From Takakia lepidozioides (lineage: Eukaryota > Streptophyta > Takakiopsida > Takakiales > Takakiaceae): 64,000 nucleotides of DNA. The stretch is taken from NCBI GenBank assembly GCA_030704615.1, contig CM060731.1, forward strand, positions 17,796,001-17,860,000. Direction: 5' to 3'. The notes beneath the pieces were generated by a model. The model was not told the DNA's origin. It worked only from the letters and a program-made list of their open reading frames with translations, and made no database searches. The position numbers and the translations under genes were made by a program. This document shows positions 21,478-33,756 of the stretch, in pieces (within the stretch, counting starts at the first letter, position 1; the number at the start of each line of letters is the position of its first letter).

Positions 21478-24400
21478 CTAAAGCTGTGTCAGGAGGGCCT
21501 GGTCGTCCTCATCATCTTGGTGCCACCAGTTCAGAGGCATCCTTCTCTCCTCCTCTATATTTGCTTTCCACTCTCGTTGGAAGAGGGGTGTTGATAAATA
21601 ACGCTCCCCAAAACTTGGTAGCACACACTGCAAAACCCATGATTTACACTTGCTCTCAGTCTTACTGTCTGACTTGCACCACACATGGGCAGCAACACAG
21701 ATGTTCTGCACTATTACCAAAGCTTTTATCACTTCTTGAGCTTTTAATGCAAGGCTTGAAGACTACCCCACAGTAATATGCCTATGTACAAGTGAGCTTG
21801 TGTTTTAAATGGGAATGAGTAAGTTTTATGCCAGTATCCAGAACCCAGTACACACATGCCCTACCATTGATACACTGTTGAGTGTTCCATCAGGCGGAGA
21901 ACAAGCTGGACAGGGTATGTTAGTGTAACATGGAGGTAGGGAAATTCGTAACTATGACCTTGAGAAAACATCAACAAGGCCCCCCTCAGGTTGGATGACA
22001 AAAAACATCCGTTTTGCCCTCTGCCACAGTAAACGGCTTTGAAACTGCTAATGTTATTCAACTTGGGCCAAGAGCATCATGACCTTGAGAAAGTATTAAC
22101 AAGGCCCCCCTGAGGTTGGACAACAAAAAACATCCGTTTTGCCATCTGCCCACAGTAAACAGCTTTGAAGCTGCTAATGTTATTCAACTTGGGCCAAGAG
22201 CATCTAATGCCATGAAAGTGCATGACCATATTTTCTCAACATAGGAAAACAAGCACACCAGGGGCTGACATGCTTGGGCAGACTATAGCTTTTCTATCAC
22301 CTCTCACTGTAAATTAACCTCAGAGCTACACATGTTAGTATTCAAACAACTGTGACCTTACCACAATAAGTTTTCCTTTGTTCTCAGGTCTCTGACCAAT
22401 CTGAATGGCTGCATATGCTGCAGCACCGGAGGAGATGCCAACCAGTAGACCCTCCTCCTGGTGGAGCCTCCTCGCCATTCCAAATGCATCTCTGCTATGA
22501 ACCTGCTTGCTCAACCAAGATCCCAATAGTTCAAAATACTTCAGAAAGTGTCTGCCAAATTGGAAATGGAGTTTTTTCAAGGGGAAGGATGGAGGTAGAA
22601 GAAGAAAGAGAAGGAGATGAGTAAGCCCATCATAATAGACTCAAATCTTATTGGACATGATCTGCAACCAGGAAACACAGGCAACAGGGTTGCAAAAGTA
22701 GTCTCTGGTCATTCTCAAACAGGATTTCTCTTGCAGCTTTAGTTTATGCTCTGGCAGTTGCTATAGGGAACCTTCTTCACTGGACACAAACCAGAACCAG
22801 GGAGAACCGATTGCCCACAGCTCCTTGTTTTCTGAGCAAGGCGCTAAGTACATAAGGCGTACTGCTGAACAATTGACCTTTTAAGGTGCCAGACAGGTTT
22901 GCTCGGAGGGTCCAAAAGCCCTGAAATTAATTTTTTTTATCAGATATTGGTTTTCCCAAAGCTTGGTTCCTCCAAAAGCACTTGGGTGTTGGTACTTCTT
23001 AGAGACATTGGCCATCCCACAAAGTTCACTTATGACAGCAGGAACTTAACGAAGTAAAATTTTGCTTAATCGAATCCAAGGACCCAGTAAGAAGATCCCA
23101 AACCTAAAGCCAAGCACTCGCGGAAACTCCAGCAGCTCGAGGGATTAACAGCAGGTACTTGCTCCATTGGCAATATATCCAGCAACCGTCAAATATTGCC
23201 ACAAAGCCCTAATTAAGGACTTCAACAGAAGTGCTGTGCTCACCTTGACAACTTCGTCAATGACATTCAAGTTGAGAACTGCAGGGATAAAACCTGCACC
23301 AATCCCTTGTATTTGGTGGTATCCAGCTTTGCCACCTGAGTTACCCCACAAACCAGGCCAAAATAGATATGAAGTTCCCACATATTGTGAAGTTTGAAAT
23401 ATAAATAAAGTTTACTTGCTTCTATCCACTTAGAAGAGAGAGAGAAAAACCTGATAGAATTGCACTCTCAGCAGGCTCCACAGCAACAATCTGCACGTAT
23501 TTGTTCATCTGCTTCAAATACTCCCCACACCCAGAGATGGTGCCACCTGTGCCAACGCCCGCAATTAAAAAGTCCACCTAGCATACACCCCACCATGCAA
23601 AGAAGACTCTCAGCTGGAAAACCTTGTGACTCTGGTTGTTGAAAGAAGAATACAATGCATGTAAATCAGCTGCCACATATTCAATACCAATATATGGTGT
23701 TCAACCGACATTTCCATTGAGAGTGTACCACCCAGAGGATCTACCCCACCGGAGCTGTGTCATGGGGTCTGTGGGGTCCAAGAGAATGGAAGGGAGAGAT
23801 TGTACAGAAACTTATCTGGCATAGGAAACATGATGGAGAGTTTCCCCTCAAAGACAAACACAGATTGACATATGAACATGGAATACTCTTAATAGTCAAG
23901 CTGTGAGAACTGCCAGGTATACCTTGCCACAGGTGTCACGCCATATTTCTGGACCCGTCCTCTCATAGTGGACTCGGGGGTTTGCAGGATTATTGAACTG
24001 CTGGAGGCTGTAGGAATTTGGAATCTGCGTGACTAGCTCTTCTGCTTTCTGTATTGCGCCTGTCATTGCCATCTTTGCTGGTGTGAGAACCACCTGCCAC
24101 CCCAAAGCAGAATGACTAAGGGATGTGTGATTTGTACTCTCCTGCATTTTTCGGCGGGCACAAGGACTAGCACGACATGCCTTTGTAGAAAAGCACTTTC
24201 AACTAGTAATGATTCTCGCTGGTTTTCTTTGATTACATTAGCCTTCCTGCTCTACCTTTAACCCCCAAAGGACCATCAGAGTATCAGTAACAGCGCACTT
24301 GGGAGGGTGACGGTAAACCTGGTGCAAAGAGCTAACGGTTTGGGAGCTGCACATCCAGGTTAGAGAATGAGGTCTACAGTTTGCATGTACCTGATTTCTG

Positions 24401-25197
24401 TAAAAGGTAGCTCACTTGAGTGCACATTGAAGAGAGAAGGTATGGTAAAGCACCTTCGCACCGAATGCCTGAACCAGAATGCGACGCTCAACGCTCTGAT
24501 CCTCGGGCATGGTTAGGATGAGCTTGTAACCCTTAGAGGCACATACGAAAGCTAGCCCGACACCAGTGTTCCCACTCGTAGGTTCTACCAGCGTACTAAC
24601 CCCGGGCTTTATCAAGCCCTTCCTCTCTGCATCTTCCACCATGGCCAGGGCAATCCGATCCTTCACGCTCCGACAAGGCCCAAGAGCCTCCAACTTGCAG
24701 GCAATTCTCCCGCAACACCTCGATGTAACTCTGTTGAGATAAACCATGGGCGTGTTGCCGATGACAGTGAGAATGTTTTCTCGAATTCGACCATCTGTCC
24801 TAGACTCTGTCAACTCAATGCTCACGCCAGTCGCTTGCAGGCTTGAATCTCTAGACGGAACACCTGCTTTCTTACCGCTGGCTGGAGTGTTGTGCAATGA
24901 GGAGGCCTGTATAGACGAAAGAAGGCACGGGGCGCAATATCTCCAACAAATTCGAGGTCCTCGAGACGAATCTGCTTCTCCAACTAGCAACCTTAAGGGC
25001 GCTGAGCCTGCGACATAAGTATTGACATCATGAATCCCAACATAATTCACCGCCGAGCAGCAGCAATCCAGGGCATTGCATCGGAGAACGGGTGAGCTGC
25101 CAGAGCAATGGGATGACGATGCCTGAGCTGCATGATGGCCAAGACGATGATGCACGCTAGTCTGGGAGGGCAGGGGATTCAAGAATGTGCACGCCAT
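21478..25197 (-). CDS. Cysteine synthase (O-acetylserine (thiol) lyase), probably plastidial
   Basis: Six exons join in frame: 25197-24454, 24093-23923, 23577-23451, 23335-23244, 22502-22362 and 21627-21478, all with GT..AG introns, giving 474 residues. The enzyme makes cysteine from O-acetylserine and sulfide using pyridoxal phosphate. Visible are the PLP lysine in PCRSVKDRI, the substrate loop [13 protein letters not shown], the phosphate-binding [11 protein letters not shown], the GISSGAA stretch and the PSFGERYLS end. These favour cysteine synthase over beta-cyanoalanine synthase, which usually has GNMG, GSGGT and SSGAN at these points. About 130 residues precede the catalytic core, rich in Ser, Ala and Cys and poor in acidic residues at the start, so a plastid (or mitochondrial) transit peptide is likely. 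A plastidial S-sulfocysteine synthase is the main alternative. No frame break was found; it looks functional. Confidence 0.92.
21954..22204. repeat. 125 bp tandem duplication inside an intron
   Basis: In the last intron of the cysteine synthase gene, the unit starting ATGACCTTGAGAAAA at 21954 is repeated from 22079 with roughly 90 percent identity (both contain AACATCCGTTTTGCC and GCTAATGTTATTCAACTTGG). It does not touch exon or splice sequences. Confidence 0.85.
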
Positions 25198-25699
25198 TCA
25201 AAAACAAAATGCAATCTTGCGATCATAGACAAATTGTAACTAGTCAGAATGGAGGAAGCAATAATTGAGCTGTCTCAGACTGTCTCAGATCTCCCTCAGA
25301 CTGCACCTACGAGGTGGACTGCAGAGCCAGAAAGAGTCAGACAGTGCCACCAACGTAGCGTGGTGGGAACATCTGAGCTAGAAGGGTTTTTGTAGACGAG
25401 GTTTATTGGCCCACAGTGTCAGAGACCCTGCATCGTTGGCAGCAAATTTTAGCTTCGTTTATGTCTAAGAGACTCAGCAGTTGATGGGTCCGGTCAATGT
25501 AGGCAATCCCACGGGGAGTGAGCATAGCTGAAAGTCCAACAGGGAATGAAGGCTGCAACTTGCTCAGCTGAAGTTGTAAATAGCCTGTAGGTGGCTTCAG
25601 GAGGAATTCTGGCTGCCCAAGTTCACTTCCTGGCACAGATCTGGGGAATGAAGCACTATGGGTTACCCTTTACACCAGAATGGTTGATTTGATGCCAGA

Positions 25700-25875
25700 G
25701 ACATGGAAGGGTGTGGATGGATTTCTAACCAACTGGACTCTGGTATTAGTCCAACTTTCCTTCCAGCTTCAAAGCCCAGAGGTGCTAGCAAACATGGAAG
25801 GGGCCGAATGGACTCTAACCAACTGGACTTTCGTATTAGTCCAACTTTTCTTCCAGCTTCAAAGACGAGTGTATC
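25700..25875. repeat. Diverged tandem repeat of about 84-90 bp
   Basis: On the minus strand the phrase FEAGRKVGLI..SSWLE occurs twice in one open frame (about 25870 and 25770), corresponding to a DNA repeat with TCCAACTTTTCTTCCAGCTT and GGACT(C/T)T. It could be a coding repeat in an exon of the unidentified gene at 26100-26730 or simply a duplicated non-coding segment. Confidence 0.5.
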
Positions 25876-26099
25876 AAACTTGCCAACCTTTATCTCCAAG
25901 GAACTCAATTTCATCTCACAAATCAATGCAACTGAAACAGAACTTGAGTCATTGGCATGAGAGCTTTCCTTTCTCTTGTGAAGCTGTGTGGGAACAGACA
26001 ACAGACCCTTTTACTCATAATTACACAAATATATTGACTTTGAGAGCCAAGGATTACATCCTCCTGGGTCAAAACTTGCAAAATCTTTGTGGAGTCTAA

Positions 26100-26730
26100 T
26101 CACTGAGCTTGCACCGATTGCCATTCTTCCTGCTGAAAAACTCTCTTCTTCCCAGTCTGTCTCTGCAGAACTGGGCTCTGACTAAGGCCATTTTGAGATA
26201 ATAGGTCCACAGTTGTAACTGAGTCCCCAACTTGAGAGCGAGGGACATCCTGCTCAGATGATGGAGAGGAAGATAAAGAGAGCGATGGTGTTCCGCCTTC
26301 TCCTTGGTCCTCCCAAGTGCTTCTCCTGCTTGTCTGGTGATACTTTGAAGGCGAAGAACTTGCACCCGGAGTTGAATCACCATTTTGGAAAGGCGCGACC
26401 TCTTGTTCGGAAGATAGACTCAAAGAAAGAGAGAGTGACGATGACTCTGAAGCATGCCGTGACTGCTCCTCGCCATTGTCACTCCTTGGCTGCATGGGAT
26501 ATGAATGCTGTTAATGCTTTCTCAGAACAAACTAAACCACTTGCCAAACTCAATTTGTCAAGAGCTTGCAACACAATATCATTAAAATCCTCACCGTGTC
26601 ACTTACTGGCACTGTCTCTGCAACAATTGGTGAAACCCCTTGCGAGTCTCTGTGAATACCCACAGGCTCTGCTCCATCCCCATTTGCAAGTGACCTCCTT
26701 TGAAAAATTCTCAGTTTTCTTTGAAGAAAC
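26100..26730 (-). CDS. Unrecognised protein, two probable 3' exons
   Basis: Two minus-strand exons join in phase. The first, 26730-26607, lies between TTTCAG and a strong donor (CCA|GTAAGT) and encodes a basic start (FLQRKLRIFQRRSLANGDG). The second, 26489-26100, follows CCATGCAG and encodes a Ser-rich, low-complexity tail with two runs of alternating Ser-Leu, ending in a stop at 26100. The composition suggests a disordered C-terminus. Exon-like pieces further right (27240-28090) could belong to the same leftward gene. No family is recognised, and Ser-Leu runs can also arise from TCTC-type simple repeats on a non-coding strand, so coding is only probable. Confidence 0.4.
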
Positions 26731-27239
26731 CTGAAATAGCAAACATGGGCTTCACTAAGTTGCCATCCAGTCAATTATGACCCATGGGCATTGGAATAAA
26801 AAGGACAATTGAAAGGATGAAGTAAAAAGTCTGGCTTAGGGTGCATTCCTGTCTACACCAAGTCACCCTGAATCCACAGTTTGACATTGAGGGTGACTGC
26901 CAAAAATGGTGGGTGAGGGTTCCCATCTGCGGGTGCACCAGCACAGCAGGTTCCTGCAAGATGATAGTGGGCGAGGTGCTGATGGAAGCCCTCCTCACCC
27001 ATTTTTATCTAGTGGATTCAGGGTGGGTGGGTGTAGAATCCATTACCTCCCCAGCAAACAAAATGCAGCAGGTCTGAAGAGCAAGTGGGCCCGAAGTTTT
27101 ACCAATGTGCTCTACAAGAGGATCAACGCAGTGTTCCTTGAGTTAGAATTGCAACTATGTGGAAACGGAAGGGGAAAATTAAAACCCTCTGTTTTCGGCT
27201 CCAAACAGACTGGAAACTACCACTTCCTAGAGTCCTACC

Positions 27240-28090
27240 AAACCTGATCTCAGCCTGGAGAACTTTTCGTGCCTTTCTTGATTCCTCTAGCTTCTTTACA
27301 TTTCCCATCATTTCCTGCACAACATCACAGAGCCAACTCAGCAACTTTTACCCTAGGTACAAAGGATCTTCACTCAAAAAAGAGCGTCTGACAGCAGTTT
27401 TGGCAGAGGTCAATGCACCCAGAATTGCTTGTTTAAAAATGATCTAAAACTGGTAGAGTACAGGTGTGGTGGCAAGCTCTTGGGACGAGGTGCGCCACCA
27501 GCATATCCAGCACTAGCATACACAAGAACTAACACAACACCACAGTCAGCTTGAAGCCATACAATTTGCAAATTATCCCATACAGCATCATCCCCCATGC
27601 AGATTCAACCAAAAATCTCCATAAGCTTACCATGTCATCCCCAACAAAGTTGTTGATTACAAACGACTGCCTGAAACAAGTCACACTGACTCCTCTAGAC
27701 CATGCAATCCCAAGCATATTCACAACATTACATACGGGTGGGTGATAAAATAATGATACCAGACCCTTTCCATAATTACACAGCCAATTCAGCGATCAGG
27801 CACAAACAGGAGTAGAGAACATATACTTGTGCAGTTGGTCCCCCGACCAACTGCTTACTTATCAATCTTCTGGAATTGTGCGTTACTCCAATGAATGGGA
27901 AATACTTCAATAGCCGGCTTGAACCAAAAGCTTGACTGATTAGAGGGTAACATATGATAAAAACATTCCAGGATGGTCCTAACCTCTTGAAGTGCTGTGT
28001 ACTCTTGCTCCAATCCTGCCTGATGGGATCCATAGCCAGTATTGTCCTCAGTGTCCATCCCTGAGTCACTAGCCGTTGTGCTGCTCTACT
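27240..28090 (-). CDS. Exon-like pieces of an unidentified gene
   Basis: Three minus-strand pieces have open frames and splice-like ends. One near 28085-27990 follows GGGAGTAG and reads SSTTASDSGMDTEDN and LEQEYTALQE up to a donor (GAG|GTTAGG). One near 27723-27632 reads NMLGIAWSRGVSVTC and RQSFVINNFVGDDM up to ATG|GTAAGC. One near 27335-27240 reads LLSWLCDVVQEMMG and LEESRKARKVLQAEIR up to ATCAG|GTTTGG. The FVINNFVGDDM phrase faintly recalls the region after the catalytic serine in class 3 or diacylglycerol lipases, and a membrane-segment-like stretch occurs upstream near 29890. This is too weak to name a function. These pieces may be linked to 26100-26730. Confidence 0.3.
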
Positions 28091-28439
28091 CCCATCATAT
28101 CATACACTGCCAACCCATATAGAGAAAACACATTGAAACCACAGGTTACATATCAGGGATTGAATGGTGAGAATCCCCTAGGTTAAGAACTTAACTGCTT
28201 GGGAAGAATTTAGGAATGACTTCGGATGAAAAATCATACAGCACTTGAACATAAAACATAGGCCTTCTAGCTATTGTATTTTGATCATGTCAAAGGTACG
28301 GGCTTTTTGTTCTCTGCCCCACCCTGCAAAAGTGGGCTGGAAATTAACTTGGCACACATGGAAACTTTGAATATATTGTACAGTCTTCCTTAGCAAACAA
28401 GATAGTCTGTAACACAAGTTATTCTTGACACTAACTATC

Positions 28440-28935
28440 AGCTGTTAGCTCTTCATTAGGTCTCCAAGAAGGAGCTAGAAATTCTTCTGCTTTCCAGGTC
28501 GGCCAATAATTTACAAAACACTTCACAACCACCAAGGACATAGCAGCAACCCAAGCATCAAGGGCAGTGGCAGTGGGCAGCTTTCATTAGGTGAACTCAA
28601 ATTTGCCAGTAGCTGAGGAATTGTCAGCATAAGAATCAACAAACAGGAGGATCTGAATGACAGATAGAGTGCTGTTTTATCGATTGATTGAACCTTTGTC
28701 CTCATCATCTCGCTGTACTTCAGCTGCCAAGGGAGACAAGTCTACCGACAATTTACAGAACCCCTGTGCAGCCAAGGAAGCAGCAGCACCACATAGGCCA
28801 GCTTGCTCTAGGTGAACGGTCAACTTGTGAGTAGCTGAGGACTTGTCAGATCAGGAAGCATCAGAAGTAACAAACAAGAGGATCCTCATGACAGCAACAG
28901 TGCTGTTTCATCAGTCGAGCGAACCTTATGTCCTC
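28440..28935. repeat. Diverged tandem duplication, about 235 bp unit
   Basis: The segment at 28505-28705 (TAGCTGAGGAATTGTCAG, GAGGATCTGAATGACAG, GTGCTGTTTTATC, TTGTCCTCATCAT) is repeated at about 28745-28935 with perhaps 70-75 percent identity. A third, shorter echo is near 29240-29290. Frames are open on the minus strand across parts of each copy, so duplicated exons are possible. Confidence 0.6.
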
Positions 28936-29802
28936 ATCATTGCCTCCTCCCTTTCTCTAAGTCCAAAATTTTCACATGTTTGCTAGAAGTCCAGCAGATG
29001 GTTCACTCCCTAGGAACTCCTGCTGAGACTTTAGGTTTATATGGATTTTTGCTTCAGCAACAGGTTTCACTTTACATAAATTCTTGAGATTGGGCTTGAG
29101 ATTAGACATATATATGCCCAAAGACCTGGGGCTTCAAATGTACCGTTCTAGCTGTAGTATGATATCCTTCCCCCTCAATGTCTCTGGTCAAAAATTCACT
29201 AAGGCTGGGGATTGACAGCAAGACAACTCTGGGGAAGAAAAAACAGTTGGATCTGCATGACACAGCGAACCTATTCGTCCTCATCCTTTATCGGAAACCT
29301 TCCAATAGATTCGGCTGCAAAGACAACCCGTGTGGAAATAGGGCTCTTCTAGTTGTAAGAATTAAAAGAGGTCATCAGAGCTGTTAATGAAACTCACTTG
29401 GCATTGTCCATATACTGGTGGCCTTAACTGGATGATGGAAAAAACACCATACCTTGCCTCCACCCCATGCCAGTGTTTCCAAAAATCGCAGTTTTGTAAG
29501 CCTTCTGACCACATCCACAACCAATTTGGCGGCAAACGGCAGGAGGGGACATGAAACTGGTTGATTCCAATCTAGAAGGTTGCTCCAGGACAGAAGTTCC
29601 TATTGGCTATAAGTACGAAGGCTATTAGGCGCTGCCAACTGTTGCAGACATTTCTAAAGCAGCGCTCAATGACCCAATCTCACACTATGCTACTCCATGT
29701 CAAGAGTGGACGCTGAGGCTCATGCTGAGGTGAAGGCCACAACTTTACAGCGTGCACCGCAACCACATTAACAGCCTTAACAAGCATGCTGCTCATACCA
29801 GT

Positions 29803-29803
<1 letters not shown>

Positions 29804-29838
<35 letters not shown>

Positions 29839-30360
29839 GCGAGCCATCAGGCAGTCAATGCGGCTGCCCTCCATGCCATGACGAGAAATCCAAACACGCA
29901 AACACCCACGAAGACCGCATATGCCAGCATCACCTCACGCACTCCCCCCCCCCCACCACAAGCTACAAGCAAACATACTCCCACCCGTGCATAACTCCCG
30001 AGCTTTGCAAGGAGCAAACCCAGATAGGAGACTCACCATAGGCTACGGACAACCAAGCCTCGACGAGGTGGGTGGGGTGGCCGCCCCGGACACGACACGG
30101 GCATAACGAGGGAGGCTCCGCCGTGACACGAGAGACACACACAACAACCCCAGGGTTGAGCCTCCCACACACACACACACAACCACAACCACGACCACTA
30201 CAGCAATACTTAGGCAGCGCAGAGATGTCTCGCAGAAGGGTGGAGCCCATTGCACCCCCCCCCCCGCCCCGGCCTTTTCCTGCCTCGCAGAACGGCCATG
30301 GGCCTCTCCGAGCGAGGTGCGCGGTGGCCATGGCCGCCCGCGCGGCCATCGCCATCCGCC
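29804..30360. other. Simple-sequence and GC-rich island
   Basis: This region includes a (TC)n microsatellite at 29804-29836, C runs at 29945-29960 and 30256-30266, a (CA)n tract at 30168-30181, and a GC-rich block to 30360. On the minus strand the block has open frames beginning MAMAARAAM, or with a hydrophobic Val-rich stretch, so it could be the 5' end of the unidentified leftward gene. A CpG-rich promoter region is equally likely. Confidence 0.4.
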
Positions 30361-31500
30361 CATCTCCCCACTCTTCATCTCTCTGCCACCCCCCCTGCCC
30401 CCCAACCTCCCCCGCACATCCCCTAAAATAACATTTGTGGACGGGAATAGGGGTCCTACCCCTATTCCCTGCATCCCCAGTGAACTTTTTATTTCTATTT
30501 TAGAAAGTAATTTTGATATTTTCGGGAAAAAAACAATCTCCGAAAATTCCGATTTTGTTTTTCCATTTTTTGTTTTGTTTTTATTCCAAGCTAACTAGCA
30601 TAACGGAACGGCGCAGTAACGGAGTGTGGACGGGACAGCGAAGCAGAAGAGAGGGGAAGCCCGAGGGTCGTCCACTTTGTGTGGTTTAATGCGATGCTGC
30701 ATTGCAAGGACGTGGATTGCAGTAAAGGCGATAACAGAGATTCGCTTTCCAGACTAAAGATAGAGAGATGTATGGCTGGTTTGGATTATTAAAGTTTTGA
30801 GTTATAGTTTGTGGTCACCAGGATTGTTAAGACATGGGTGCATTCGGTTGATGCATGTGAAGGGCCTGCTGGGTCGTCTGTGTGATGCAGAGATGTGATA
30901 GTATGGGAGGCAGTAGGTACTCTGTGCAGGTACTAGAAGACTGTAGAAGGCTGAGAGAGCTGCCGTAGAGGGCAGGTACCCAAGTAACACCTTCACTGTA
31001 TGTCTGGTTTGCTTCGCGATTTCGTTTGATGACCGCCAAAGAGAGCAGTGTGGGTGTTTCGTTTACTTGATTCAGAGTAGCGGTCTCGGAGCATAACCAC
31101 CACAATGTCGCACTTAAGAGGGCCAGTTAATGACCCTGTTTTCTCTTTATTTCACCTAGCTGAATGGCAGTTCTTTCATTGGTGTTGTCCAAATTGTTTG
31201 TATCCGTTGATTGGGAATTTCTTAACAGGGACTCTAACACCTTGCAATTGGTATGGGTTTTTACTGGACCTTTGGTTTCCTCTCTCCATCTCTCCGGTAG
31301 GCTGTGTGAGGTAGTTCATGCTCATTTTCCTGGCATTTCACATTGGATTCAGCAATCTCAAGTGGCTTCCATTGGCAGGACTAGGTGATACCAACATTGT
31401 GCCCCATGGTTTTTGTACTTTTTCATAGCTACCCTCTTTTCTTTCCTTCTCATTCTGGTAAATTTGACTCTGTGGGGTCGCAACATGGGAATATTACATG

Positions 31501-31744
31501 CCTTTGTTTGAACAGTAAACAGGGAAGGCAAGGTTTGGTGGGGATGAACAATCCAGCCCTCCTTGCCAAGTATGCTCCAATCCTCTCCCCTCAAGCCCTC
31601 AAGATAGTCAAAGTCCGGTAAGCCTTTGTTTGAACAGTAAACAGGGAAGGCAAGGTTTGGTGGGGACGAACAATCCAGCCCTCCTTGCCAAGTATGCTCC
31701 AATCCTCTCCCCTCAAGCCCTCAAGATAGTCAAAGTCCGGTAAG
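31501..31744. repeat. Recent 122 bp tandem duplication
   Basis: Copy 1 (31501-31622) and copy 2 (31623-31744) differ at one clear position (GGGGATGAAC versus GGGGACGAAC). Both stay open on the minus strand in the same frame (LPDFDYLEGLRGEDWS), so if this is coding the duplication adds about 41 residues in changed phase. No family is recognised. Confidence 0.9.
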
Positions 31745-32631
31745 CAGGATGAAACCATTTGCTCCATTATTGGACCTGCTTGGGTGTGGACCCATTGGGC
31801 ATAGGTAACAGCAAGCTGATTCTTGTGCAAGCTTACACATTCACAATGCAATTCAGCAATTCATCAGATAGCTACGTCCTTCGATGGCAGGTGAAGCGCC
31901 TCACCTATTCCTTAGAGTGAGTAGCCCAGAAAAGAAAAAGAGAGTTAAAAGAGCCACTTCAGTCATTCTAAATTCTTTGTGGGGGGTGTGCTTGTGCAGC
32001 ACTATCATGTGTTTCTGTGAGGATGGCTGTATATGGAGGTGGGATGCAGGGCCCCATCCATCTTCCACCAAAATCAGGTCCTCAGAAATGACGATCAGTT
32101 ACTGCCACAAATATGCCACAGCCGACAAATCTGCTGGAAAAAATCCTACAGTTCATCAGAGACACCAATTCTTACTGGTGATGTCAAAAGACATGTGACC
32201 CTTCTAGATTGTATAGAGAGAGGGCAAATTCAAACTTCCACTCCATGCCAGTGTGTAACAAGTTTCTTTACATAAACTTCATTTTCTGAAGAATCTTCAA
32301 AGTCCGCTAAGATTGCCGCTCAAGCAACAGTAACACTTGGCAACGATTAACTCACTTTTTCCAGATGTTGAAATTCTGCAGGAACTCCAGCTCTTCTCTG
32401 AGATGGAATACTAAGAAATATAGAAGATTTTAATCCGTACAGTGTCCTGTTACATATTCTTGGAACATCATATTGTGCTTGAGCCTGAAATTTGGAATAG
32501 ATAGGTCGTTCTAAATACCTGGAAACTATTCTTCAATAAAGGCGACAATCATATCCCTCCAAGTGAACGATGGCGTCTCTCTGCTCCTGCAAACAGTGCT
32601 CTCCCTCCTCCCTTCTCCTGCTTACCCTTCA

Positions 32632-32843
32632 AACCGCCATCTGAGCAGAGTTTGCTTTCCCATGGTCGCATGTGTGAAAACACGTTGGAGCTGTGATCCA
32701 AACATCAATACCAGGACTGACATTCGTAGCTCTCAAAGCCATGCACACATAGTTCTCTCCTGTGTTGCTCATCTCTTCCCACATTTTCCAGGGAATCTCT
32801 GTTCCTCCCTTGTCACTCTCGATATCCACATCAAATATCCATA
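32632..32843 (-). CDS. Possible exon, unrecognised
   Basis: A minus-strand frame without stops reads WIFDVDIESDKGGTEIPWKM and WEEMSNTGENYVCMALRAT and ends at a stop near 32632. The composition looks protein-like, but no acceptor or partner exon was established and the opposite strand is also open. Low confidence. Confidence 0.2.
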
Positions 32844-33159
32844 ATCAGATCAGAGACTCATGGATGCTCCTCTCTGCCATATTCCTTCCTTTGACAACCG
32901 TGTAAAGTTGAAGAGCTGAAGTGGAACAACATGACGCAGAAATTACCCTGAAAAGCTGCCTGTTACAGATCGGATTTCTATAGCGAGCTCCTGTCTTCAG
33001 AGATCTTGCAGGCCTGCTGCAAAACTGCGTTGGGATCTCTCCTCCCTTTGATATGCCAAATCGAATAAGAGAGAGAAGACCCTTTGCATCTTCTCAACGA
33101 GATCTCTTTGCAGAAGAGATCCGAAAAAAGGGAGAGTTGTGCAGTGGGGCTAGACCGGA

Positions 33160-33448
33160 GGGGTGATCGCCGGCGAACACTCAGGCTCGTAATCCCTCCA
33201 CTACCCGGAGCGAGAGGTGAACGCTGCTCGGTTGCCCGCCTCACGCGGTGTCCTCTGCTCTAACGCCACGGCCACCCCGCCCTCCGACGGGGAACCCGGT
33301 ACGACTCCGGGTTTGGAGCAGGCGCGCCCTCGACATGCCGCCGGCGGCCCTTTCCGGCCGCACCATATCCAACTCTCCTGGCCCCGCTCGGGTTACAGGT
33401 GGCCACTACACCACCCGCCTGCACACATCGGTGCTGTTTCCATATATA
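33160..33448 (+). promoter_or_regulatory. GC-rich island and candidate TATA box upstream of the PIG-S gene
   Basis: A GC-rich, CpG-containing block (33160-33420) is followed by TATATATA at 33441-33448, about 310 bp ahead of the PIG-S start codon at 33757. A purine-rich GGAGAGAGAG stretch directly precedes the ATG. The TATA element would place transcription start around 33475 with a 5' leader of about 280 bases. Short open frames exist on both strands of the island but have no support as genes. Confidence 0.35.
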
Positions 33449-33756
33449 TATGGGACTTGAAAAACTGTGCAAACAATATGGGATAAATATTTCCATGGTC
33501 GGGTTTCTCAAGCACGCTCCTTGCACCCTATTGGTGCAAAGAAAGCGTAGTGAGCTCTCCAAACCGCTCTCTCTCGTCCTCTCCCTCCGTTCTCTCTGTG
33601 TCTCTCAGTTGGCATTTGAATGTCTGAGACTGCCAGGCTTGGGGTGTAGGAGGTAGTTTGAAACGCTCTTGAAGTGTTTGAATTGTAATCTTCCATGGTC
33701 TCCCGACAGATGGCTTGAGGACGTAGCGAGGGTGGAAGGCGGTAGGGGGGAGAGAG

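Noticed and set aside
27123-27344. Protein kinase glycine loop (GRTLGSGSFQSVW)
   Set aside because: The phrase lies beyond a plausible splice donor and no other kinase subdomain is nearby; treated as intron translation.
30043-30474. Proteins rich in Val or Gly from the GC-rich island
   Set aside because: All three minus frames are open because of CA/GT and C-run simple repeats; no homology-like features were seen.
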